NCBI GenBank assembly: GCA_027627225.1
Contig: CM051030.1
Location: 3,935,501 to 3,999,500 of the forward strand
DNA from: Congeria kusceri
Taxonomy: Eukaryota > Mollusca > Bivalvia > Myida > Dreissenidae
Direction of reading: 5' to 3'
DNA length: 64,000 nt
Shown: in pieces, positions 55,040 through 64,000 of the stretch
Layout of the letters: every line of letters begins with the position of its first letter
Numbering within the stretch: the stretch's first letter is position 1
Made by a program: the position numbers and the translations under genes
Notes under the pieces: generated by a model
Seen by the model: the letters and a program-made list of their open reading frames with translations, nothing else
Database searches by the model: none
Told to the model about the DNA's origin: nothing

Positions 55040-55690
55040 TTTAGCCTAATTTTACTTTTTTAGTAATGGTATTAATTTTAATAACAGTAGCCTTGACCCC
55101 AACCACATCATAAGCAATCCCAAGCAAAGTCTCGATACAAGGTATTAATGTATTAAATTGTATTAAAATAGCTCAGTGCGTTCTCAAGATATTAAGCGGA
55201 AACCATTTTTCAATTATTAGTAGCGGTGAACTTGACCCGCCCTCCCCATATGCAATCCCAAGCAATGTCTCGACATAAGGTATTAATTAAAATAGCTCAA
55301 TGCGTTCTCAAGATATTTAGTGGAAACCATTTTTGTATTTTTAATAACGGTAACCTTGACCTTGACCTTGACCCTTCTCACCCCATATGCAATTCCAAGC
55401 CAGGTCTCAATATAATGTATTTATTAAGTTTCATTAAAATATCTCAATGCGTTCTCAAGATATTGAGCGGAAACCGTTTTTCTATTTTTAGTAACAGTGA
55501 CATTGACCCCACTCACACCATATGCAATCGCAAGCGAGGTCTCGATATAAGGTAATCTATGTATGAAGTTTCATTAAAATATCTCAATGCGTTCTCAAGT
55601 TATTCAGCGGAAACTGTTTTTTTCTATTTTTAGTAACAGTGACCTTGACCTCACCCATCCCATATGCAATCCCAATTGAGGTCTCCTTAT
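55040..55690. repeat. ~140-bp core array inside the 165-bp-unit element
   Basis: Four to five units with accttgaccc...ccccatatgcaatcccaag and aatgcgttctcaagatatt, the same core as at 44856-46146. The outer borders of this insertion were not resolved. Confidence 0.75.
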
Positions 55691-56040
55691 AATGTTTTAA
55701 CCAAACATGAAAACTCTGGGCCTTGTGGTTTCAGAGAAGAATTTTTAAATCATTTTGCCATTTACGTCTATATAAACCATGTGAGCCCCGGGGTTTGGCC
55801 AGTTTTGACCCAATGAGCATCATTTGAACAACCTTTATAGAGGACCACTATACAACATTACATACCAAATACAGGGTGTCTTATAATATATGTTACTATT
55901 ATAAACTCATATGTTTCGTTTGGGGAGTGAATGTGCTATAAATGAAATCAATTAACAGCTTCGTACATATAATTAAATTTTATTTAGTGCGAATATTGTG
56001 CCATATATTTTGCATGTTCTTAAATAATAAAGTAGGATTA

Positions 56041-57039
56041 TTACAATACATGTTCCACATGACGTCCGTTTTGCGTAATTACGACGCCACATCGATTTTT
56101 AAAGTTGTTGATCACACTCTGAAAAGTTTCAATGTATATTTGCCTAATTTCCCGCCTAATGTTCAATTTAAGTTCATGCACAGTGCTTGGAGAGGGCTTA
56201 AACACTTTGTCCTTTAAGAATCCCCACAAATAAAAATCTAACGGACTCAAATCTGGGGAGTGTGGTGGCCACGGGAAAGTCGTCTTTAAAGAAATGACCC
56301 TGTCTTCAAATGTATTTTGCAGCCAATCAAGGACAACTGCAGACGTGTGCGGTGTTGCACCATCTTGTTGAAACCACATCGTAGAAATACGTATTCCTTT
56401 TTTCCGTAGTGCTGGAATAAATTTGCGTTTGAGAACATTGAGGTACCGTTCACTGTTAATGGTTTCAACCGTACCGTCCTCATCTTCAAAGAAAAATGGT
56501 CAAATGGGTTTTTTATACACCCAATAACGACAATTTTTCTTGTTAATTACATTATTTAAATAAAAATGGGATTCTTCAGAAAACCACACCAAGTCAATAA
56601 TACCGGGATTCTCGTTTACCCAATGAGCACAATGCAATCGACTCTCAGTGTCATTGTTTTTGAGATGCTGCATTACAGACAGCGTGTATGGAGTACATTT
56701 TAAATCCAGACGTAATGTGCAATTGAACGACATACAGTATTTGTGATGTCACACAGTAATTTTCTTACAGACCTCTGTGGAGTTTCTGACATCGCACACT
56801 GAACGTCGGCAATATTTTCTTCGCTTCTCACAGAGTTTGGTCGCCCCGGATTAGAATGACGTGCATCTGCTACTGATCCCCGCTTTTCAAACCATGTCCA
56901 CAAGTCGTTTTATTTTCATTTTTGATAATCTCTTCTTATTAGGATGCCTCTTCGCCATTTCTCGGATGACCGTTGTTGGGGAAGAAGTTGCATAATAAAG
57001 TTTAACAATTTCACTCTCAAAACTGCAAGACGACGCCAT
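56041..57039 (-). pseudogene. Mariner-family transposase, several frameshifts, DD41D spacing
   Basis: ATG at 57039 starts MASSCSFESEIVKLYYATSS, a helix-turn-helix N-terminus. Later frames give WFEKRGSVADARHSNPGRP, then the catalytic domain: WFSEESHFYLNNVINKKNCR, then QQDGATPHTSAVVLDWLQ and WPPHSPDLSPLDFYLWGFLK. The total of ~999 bases fits a ~330-residue enzyme, but the coding moves between frames at least three times. The second Asp (QQDG) and third Asp (SPLDF) are separated by 41 residues, as in rosa/DD41D-type mariners. The first catalytic site reads FSEES where FSDES is expected, so the Asp is replaced by Glu (GAA). Clearly inactive. Confidence 0.88.
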
Positions 57040-57185
57040 CCTGAATAACAAGTAACGTAAAATGACGCCATTTCCTATTATACAACGTCAACTCTTTTCC
57101 CGTACTATTTGCAGTAAAATAACTTTACTCTCACTTAACATGACGTGTTAATTATACGTTTCTGTTAATAATTGATGAAATGAAA

Positions 57186-58200
57186 TTTATCAATCCCCCA
57201 CCGCGAAGCGGGAGGGGGTATATGAATGCCCTTCATCCGTCCGTCTGTCCGTCCGTCCATCTGTCTGTAACATTTATTTTCGTGTCCGCTCCATATCTCC
57301 TATACCCTTTGAAGGATTTTCATGAAACTTGGCTCAAATGTTGAGGTCATTGAGACGATTTGCAGAAGGCATGAGTCAGTTACGCCGGCTCAAGGTCAAG
57401 GTCACACTTAAAGGTCAAATATTTGATCCTAGATTTCGTGTCCGCTCCATATCTCATATACCCTTTGAAGGATTTTTATGAAACTTGGCTCAAATGTTCA
57501 GTTCATTGAGATGATGTGCAGAAGGTATGAGTAAGTCATGCCGGCTCAAGGTCAAGGTCACACTTGAAGGTCAAATATTCAAGCCTCCATTTCGTGTCCG
57601 CTCCATATCTCCTATGCCTTTTGAAGGATTTTCATGAAACTTGGCTCAAATGTTTAGGTCATTGAGATGATGTGCAGAAGACATGGGCCTTTCATGCCAG
57701 CTCAAGGTCAAGGTCACACTTGAAGGTTAAATTTTTGAGCCTCCATGTTCGTGTCCGTTTTTCGTGTCTGCTCCATATCTCCTATACCCTTTGAAGGACT
57801 TGGCGCAAATGTTTTGCTCATTGAGACCATGTGCAGAAGGCATAAGCCAGTCACGCTAACTCAAGGTCAAGGTCACACTTGAAGGTTGAATATTTGAGCT
57901 TGTGTTTTCATGTCCGTTCTATATCTCCTATGCCACTTGAAGGATTTTCATGAAACTTGCCTCAAACGTTTATCACATTGAGGCAATGTGCAGAAGGCAG
58001 GGAGCAGTCTTGCCACCTCAAGGTCAAGGTCACGCTTAAAGGTCAAATGTTTTAGCCTCCATTTTTGTGTCAGCTCCATATCTCCTATGCCCGTTAAGGA
58101 ATTTTCATGAAACTGATTAAGGTCAGTGTGATACTTCAAAGTCACCTTTATAATCTAATGAAGGATCACGGTGGGGGATATAGCTGCCCTTTAGACTGCA
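57186..58200 (-). mobile_element. Pearl-like element nested in the mariner
   Basis: Reverse-orientation copy of the family at 17017-17839. The plus strand shows tttatcaatcccccaccgcg then the hairpin, ccgtccgtctgtccgtccgt, and five units with ctcaaggtcaaggtcac at 57389, 57545, 57701, 57860 and 58017 (156-159 bp). The end is atatagctgccctttagact then gc. It separates the mariner transposase from the mariner right end. Confidence 0.85.
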
Positions 58201-59165
58201 TTGTTTAAAATGGTAACAGATATTATGGGACATCCTGTATGAAACCTCCGGGCCTTGCGGTTTCAGGAAAGAAGATTTTTAAAGTCATTTTGCTATTTAA
58301 GTCTATATAAACATTGCGCCCCCTGGGTGTGGCCAGTTTTGACCACAGGGGCATCATTTGAACAATCTTTGTAGAGGACCACTATACAATGTTACATACC
58401 AAATATGAAACCTCTGGGCCTTGCGGTTTCAGAGAAGATTTTTAAAGTCATTTTGCTATTTAAGTCTATATAAACCATGTGAGCCATGGGGTGTGGCCAG
58501 TTTTTATCCCAGGGGCATCATTTGAACAATGTTTGCAGAGGACCACTGTACAATGTTACATACCAAAAATGAAACATCTGGGCCTTGCAGTTTCAGAGGA
58601 GAAGATTTTTAAAGTTATTTTGCTATTTAATTCTATGTAAATAATGTGACCCCCTGGGTGTGGCCAGTCTTGACCCCAGGGGCATCACTTGAACAATCTT
58701 TGTAGAGGACCACTATACAATGTTACATACCAAATATGAAACCTCTGGGCCTTGCGGTTTCATAGAAGATTTTTAAAGTCATTTTGCTATTCAAGTCTAT
58801 ATAAACCATGTGTCTCCCGGGGTGTGGCCAGTTTTGACCCCAGGGGCATCATTTGAACAATTTTCGTAGAGGACCACTAGAGGATGTCGCATATCAAATA
58901 TGAAAGCTCCAAGCCTTGTGGTTTCAGAGATTTTTAAAGTTTTCAGTTTTTAAATCGATGTTTAGCACTGGTGACCTACATATGCAGCGGACCGGAACGA
59001 TTTGAACAATTTTAAAGAGGGTCAGCCACGGATCACTGCTGTGAAGTTTGGTGAAAATCTGCCCAGTGGTTTAAGAGGAGATGTTCTTTGAATGAAAATG
59101 TTGACACGACGCACGACGGACAAAAGGCGATCCTAAAAGCTCACCACGAGCACGTTGTGCTTGCA

Positions 59166-59769
59166 GAATATATTGATTATTCACCGTATTGTGTTTGAAA
59201 GACATGTTAATTCATCTGTATATCATGGACCCATTTTGGCAATAAATTGTCATGGTTTGATGTGTCAATCCACTAAATACGTATTCAACATTCAATGTTA
59301 TATATCAGGAACATCTTTATACATGTAAAATCCGTAGCTTTACAACATTCAAACACACCTTTTCAAAGTGGATGTCATTAAATAACTCACACGTTCACAG
59401 CCATGTTCATCAATTGACTTCAAATGTGCTATGCACTGTATGTTTTATCGAAAGGAACTAACGGACAGACAGACGAACATGTATGATTGCGTTATGAACT
59501 AATAAGGCAAGTGATGCCGACTTTGTTTCATTTTCGCTGACATATAGTGCCTGAAAAAAGTATAATATCACGTTAATTCTTTCTTTTGAATGCATAAATC
59601 AATATGAAATTTGGTATGATTGCTAAGGGAGCACTGAACAAAAAGTTTGTCGATTTAGATTTTTGGGAAATAAACTATTTATTGAGACAGAATTGTTTTA
59701 ACTCGAAAGTAGTCATAGATTTGACTTGAATTATGGCTTTAAATCATATTCATTCGAAAAGTATAAATT
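59166..59769. other. No gene seen
   Basis: AT-rich sequence between the tandem element and the right inverted arm. Confidence 0.35.
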
Positions 59770-59957
59770 TCCTTTTGTCGTGGTATCATGTGCCCTTGGT
59801 GTATTGCATCTGACATCTTTATATCATATATGAATTTATAAAATAAAACAATATCATCCACAAATAAAGGTATATATACCCATTGTCTATAATTTAAAGT
59901 ATTCACTGAACTTTGGCGCCGGTACGACGATGTACGTAAGAAATCGTAGGGGGGTAG
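59770..59957. repeat. Inverted arm, right (partner 54518-54698)
   Basis: ggtgtattgcatctgacatc and ggcgccggtacgacgatgta; inverse of the left arm with scattered changes. Confidence 0.8.
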
Positions 59958-60032
59958 GCTAGGTCGGGTATGTTTTACTGAAGTTATGTGAATATTTGTT
60001 GCAAAGGTGAGCGAGCGCAAAACAACGCATTC

Positions 60033-61512
60033 TTTATCCAGTTTTGACCGTTTTATATATGCCCATATATGTATGGTCCGGTGTTTCAGGGGAAGGGGAG
60101 GGGGTGGGCGCCGGGTGCGCGCCCCACCTGGATCAGCTAGCGAGACAGTCCAACCGTAAGACATTAGCAAACCAATATACTCCGCCATCTTCGATGGGGG
60201 GGAGAGGGTGCATAACCCACCAATCAAACAGGTTGAACATATTTTTGAAAATACTTTTATCAAATTATAAATTTTTGTTCACGCGTGGAGCGATTCAGAA
60301 TACTTTAAGTTGGGGTTTTCCCTCAGGATTTCGTAAAGGCATGGCGGCATTTAAGTTAATTCAATAATAATTAAAACTCATAAAAACAGCAAGTATTATG
60401 ATAACACTTACCTACAGAGCAACTCTATGTAGTCCTCTGATAATCCACTTGTTTTCCGATCGTTTAATACACACTATTCAGTACCCATTTCATCATCAAC
60501 ATCAAATACATACATCTCCATGTTGATAGCTCAGCGCAAAACCATGCTATATGACCGGTATACAACACAGACTTAGCATAGTCTCGCGCTGACCCATCGA
60601 TGTGGAAAGCTCATTTTGCAACACAAAGCGCGCGAAAACTGTCAACAGTCGCAGTTTAACGGAAACCTCGTGATAAACGTGCGTGTTCTGCTCGCAAGTA
60701 CAGAATTGCTTATGGCAGTTTTGAAAATCGATAATAATAATACTGCAAAATAGTTTATAAAATTAACTATGTTTCAATGGATACGTATAATTCGGAATAA
60801 TAATAATAATAATAGGCCTATTGAAGATCATTAGATGTAAATGTACTTTTAAATATGAAGCATGAGGTAGTTTAGATTTGAAACTTTGGTAGAACATTTA
60901 TTGTATGAAGCTATGTGTACTTTTTTTTTTTTAATCACTGCATGGGTGTTAAACACTATACATTTGTTATTTAACAAGATTTAACAAATTACAGTAACTG
61001 CACACATTTGCAGTGAAAATGCAGCGTAGTGACGCTTTAAAAATGTATATTTATAAATATCACAGGCAGTTGAAGGGTATATTAAATATTGCACCCCAAG
61101 GCAACTGATGTTAACCGAGACCAAAGACAATGTATTCCTGTATTGCAAAAAGTTATTCCGAATCTCGAGTTATGGACCCGCATTCACAAAGTTAGTTAAA
61201 CAGATTTCTCCAGAAGGAGCTTTGCGAATTCCGGTCATGATCCAGTTGTTTTCACCGCAATGTATTATTATATAATTTTATAAACATATAAGATATATAT
61301 ATGTATACAATACAATATTTGAAATCTTTTTAATAAGCCGTTTGACTAATTTAATGTTACGATCTTGTTGATTTCGCCAGTTTATTTTATAGTTGTTTGT
61401 AACCTCAATTCCATGAGCATATGTGTTACGGCTTTTATCGAGTAAATATGTGCATATCAAATCGTAGTTGTAATTGAAATATTAAAGACAATTAAAGAAA
61501 AAAAAAGCTTTA
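60033..61512. repeat. 1.48-kb tandem duplication, copy 1
   Basis: It starts tttatccagttttgaccg and repeats from 61513 with about 95 percent identity by eye. It contains ggcgccgggtgcgcgcccca, agcgagacagtccaaccg, aaaggcatggcggcatttaa, a taataataa tract and tgatgttaaccgagacca. No open frame of note. The frame at 60044-60367 is not conserved in copy 2. Confidence 0.9.
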
Positions 61513-62973
61513 TTTATCCAGTTTCGACCGTTTTATATATGCCCATATATTAATGGTCCGGTGTTTCAGGGGAAGGGGGGGGGGACGCGCCGAATGCGCC
61601 CCACCTGGATCAGCTAGCGAGACAGACCAACCGAAAGACATTACAAACCAATATACTCCGCCATCTTGGATGGGGGGAGGGGGTACATAACCCACCAATC
61701 AAACAGGTTGAACATATTTTTGAAAATACTTTTATCAAATTATAAATTTTTGTTCACGCGTGGAGCGATTCAGAATACTTGAAGTTGGGGTTTTCCCTCA
61801 GGATTTCGTAAAGGCATGGCGGCATTTAAGTTATTTAATTCAATAATAATTATCACTCGTAAAAACAGCAAGTATTATGATAACACTTACCTACAGAGCA
61901 ACCCTACGTTGTCCTCTGATTATCCACTTGTTTTTCGATCGTTTAATACACACTATTCAGTACCCATTTCATCATCAACATCAAATACATACATCTCCAT
62001 GTTGATAGCTCAGCGCAAAACCATGCTATATAACCGGTATACAACACAGACTTAGCATAGTCTCGCGCTGACCCATCGATGTGGAAAGCTCATTTTGCAA
62101 CACAAAGCGCGCGAAAACTGTCAACAGTCGCAGTTTAACGGAAACCTCGTGATAAACGTGCGTGTTCTGCTCTCAAGTACAGAATTGCATATGACAGATT
62201 TGAAAATCGATAATAATAATACTGCAAAATAGTTTTATCAAATTAACTATGTTTCAATGGATACGTATAATTCAGAATAATAATAATAATAGGCCTATTG
62301 AAGATCATTAGATGTAAATGTACTTTTAAACATGAAGCATGAGGTAGTTTAGATTTGAAACTTTGGTAGAACATTTATTGTATGAAGCTATGTGTACTTT
62401 TTTTTTTTAATCACTGCATAGGTGTTAAACACTATACAATTTTTATTTAACATGATTTAACAAATTACAGTAACTGCACACATTTGCAGTGAAAATGCAG
62501 CGTAGTGACGCTTTAAAAATGTATATTTATAAATATCATAGACAGTTGAAGGTATATTAAATATTGCACCCCAAGGCGACTGATGTTAACCGAGACCAAA
62601 TACAATGTATTCCTGTATTGCAAAAAGTTATTCCGAATCTCGAGTTATGGACCCGTTTTCACAAAGTTAGTTGAAAAGATTTCCCCCAGAAGGAGCTTTG
62701 CGAATACCAGTCATGATCCAGTTGTTCTCACGGCAATGTATTATTATATAATTGTATATGCAATTAACATATAAGATATATATATGTATACGATACAATA
62801 TTTGAAATCTTTTTTAATGTTTGACTAATTTAATGTTACGATCTTGTTGATTTCGCCAGTTTATTTTATAGTTGTTTGTAACCTCAATTCCATGCGCATA
62901 TATGTTACGGCTTTTATCGAGTAACTATGTGCATATAAAATCGTAGTTGTAATTGAAATATTAAAGAAAATTA
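61513..62973. repeat. 1.48-kb tandem duplication, copy 2
   Basis: Partner of 60033-61512, head to tail. Differences are mostly single bases and short indels (for example gttaattc versus gttatttaattc), so the duplication is fairly recent. Confidence 0.9.
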
Positions 62974-63773
62974 TTTATTTTTCTGTCGATTTCTACCCGT
63001 ATTCTGTGTAGTTTAACCCTTAAATAAGTTTTAAAACTTCGCTGATTGTACTAGCAACATCAATGTTTTTTAATGTACCTATCTATACAATATTTATTCC
63101 ACCATCAAGCATCATCATTCCCATACAAAAAAAAACAAAAAGATTTTTTCAAATATCTCACAGACTTTCAAAGTTACATCATTTTGTACAATGGTACCAA
63201 AAACAGCATTTTAAAAGCACTGTATGAAAAAAAGACAAACACATGACCAAAGTCCTAATTTTCACGAAAAACACCCATAGAACTGAATTAACTTCAGTAG
63301 TTTTAATTTAAAATGAAAACATACAACCAAAATACCACAGAAAATTCCATTATATCACATTATAACAACATATGAGACCTGGTTAAACCTGTATTTTAAA
63401 ATCTTAGTTTGTCCGAAAATCACTGAAAGAGTGAAAATACACTATTTCTGTATAAGGTATCATTGTAATAAAATACCGGTAAGCATAAGTGTACATATAA
63501 CATGACAGAAATGACCACACTGTTTATGAATAATAATTAATACTGTTTTGTCAATATTTAGACATTTTCCAATTACACACAGTAATTCACATCAAAGCAT
63601 TGAACTCGTTCAGAGGAAGTACATGAATGTGCAACTGTAGATAAGCGAAACAGTTACAGTATTACATTATTATTAATACAGCCTTTGTTCATTAACGGTA
63701 AATACACGTTTTTAATACAAACAGAGGAAAGACAATTCACATTGGAAGACTGCAGGTTGTCTAGGAATGCTGC
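62974..63773 (-). other. AT-rich; possible 3' untranslated region
   Basis: If the exon at 63.8 kb is real, this would be its minus-strand 3' UTR; aataaa (tttatt on plus near 63093) could be its polyadenylation signal. No repeat recognised. Confidence 0.25.
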
Positions 63774-63813
63774 TCAATAATGCTCCATAATCTGCAGTCC
63801 AACAACCAGATAC
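63774..63813 (-). CDS. Possible 3'-terminal exon of an off-window gene
   Basis: On the minus strand a long pyrimidine tract and AG (tttttcttctttttttcag) precede 63813. One frame reads YLVVGLQIMEHY then TGA at 63776-63774. The acceptor is among the strongest seen in the window. The protein is too short to identify; other exons would lie to the right of the window. Confidence 0.3.
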
Positions 63814-64000
63814 CTGAAAAAAAGAAGAAAAACATTTTGAGTTTTAAAGTATCAAGGTTTATGTGAATTATACGGGCAATTTATGGCAAACTTTAAAATC
63901 ATTAAACAATACAGACTCTTTATAAGTTATAAGAATTTAGGAAAACAATGTTTAATGTTTGCTGATTGATCAGTTTAACTATGTTTGCGTATTTAGAACA

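Larger units (their letters stand above)
55872..58237 (-). mobile_element. Tc1/mariner-type transposon with TA duplication
   Basis: Left end cagggtgtcttataatatat then gttactattataaac. Right end reversed is caggatgtcccataatatct then gttaccattttaaac; 29 of 35 positions agree. TA flanks it (55870-55871, 58238-58239). Joining the flanks at one TA gives cataccaaatatgaaacc, exactly the tandem-unit junction seen at 58404, so the pre-insertion site is known. It contains a broken transposase and a later pearl-like insertion. Confidence 0.9.
54699..59165. mobile_element. 165-bp-unit tandem element containing later insertions
   Basis: Left end is a hairpin (gagggccacgatggccctag) then gtcgctcacctgag. 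Right end is cacgacggac, then aaaagctcaccacgagcacg then ttgtgctt. Units with gaaacctctgggccttgcgg, tttcagagaagatttttaaa and ggcatcatttgaacaat, ending acataccaaata, are spaced ~165 bp (58404, 58569, 58736, ~58900), with older units at 54.78-55.0 and 55.7-55.87 kb. A 140-bp-core array and a mariner element interrupt it. Confidence 0.75.

Noticed and set aside
55942..56217. 91-codon plus-strand frame
   Set aside because: Antisense to the mariner transposase pseudogene.
59739..60263. 174-codon minus-strand frame
   Set aside because: Crosses an inverted-repeat arm and the border of the tandem duplication and is not kept in the second duplicate; no domain.

Overview
The window looks like nuclear DNA of an animal, most likely a bivalve mollusc (a dreissenid would be my guess, unproven). 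It is AT-rich, has spliceosomal introns, very few host exons, and a dense load of transposons. Several repeats are types I associate with bivalve genomes: pearl-like elements with ~156-bp tandem cores and ACGG microsatellites, arrays carrying gaccttgacct motifs, and palindromic acgac repeats. No operon, rRNA, functional tRNA or CRISPR array was seen.

Layout. 0-10 kb: a 40-bp minisatellite with a three-monomer higher-order period, dispersed repeats, a TA-flanked MITE, a tandem-core element, a 5'-truncated LINE and a 49-bp minisatellite. 10.4-10.7 kb: the best host-gene candidate, a first coding exon resembling Rh-type ammonium transporters, minus strand, with a TATA-like box. 11.5-19.4 kb: a 1.1-kb 21-bp minisatellite, a ~500-bp segmental duplication with a MITE in only one copy, and several tandem-core elements. 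19.8-22.5 kb: remains of a hAT-related gene. 24.29-31.58 kb: a PIF/Harbinger transposon with intact transposase, a frameshifted Myb/SANT-like partner, an intact F-box exon, and an internal hAT-type element that itself contains a foldback element. 31.76-36.5 kb: a nearly full-length LINE whose ORF1 and ORF2 share a frame across one TAG. 37.7-46.1 kb: satellites and MITEs. 46-53 kb: minisatellites. 53.1 kb: a tRNA-derived SINE. 54.5-60 kb: a nest made of inverted arms, a 165-bp-unit element, a mariner element and a pearl-like element. 60-63 kb: a 1.48-kb tandem duplication. 63.8 kb: a possible 3'-terminal exon.

How the parts relate. Insertion order can be read from target duplications: foldback (9-bp) inside hAT-type (8-bp) inside Harbinger; pearl-like inside mariner (TA) inside a 165-bp-unit array. 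The non-autonomous tandem-core elements look modular, because the same outer shell is found with different cores and the same right-hand module (ACGG tract, GC-rich hairpin, ataaa) follows different cores. The items most worth a second look are the Harbinger/F-box association, the LINE ORF1-TAG-ORF2 arrangement, shell/core exchange, and the TCAAGGTCA motif shared by otherwise unrelated tandem cores. All assignments come from reading alone; no database was searched.
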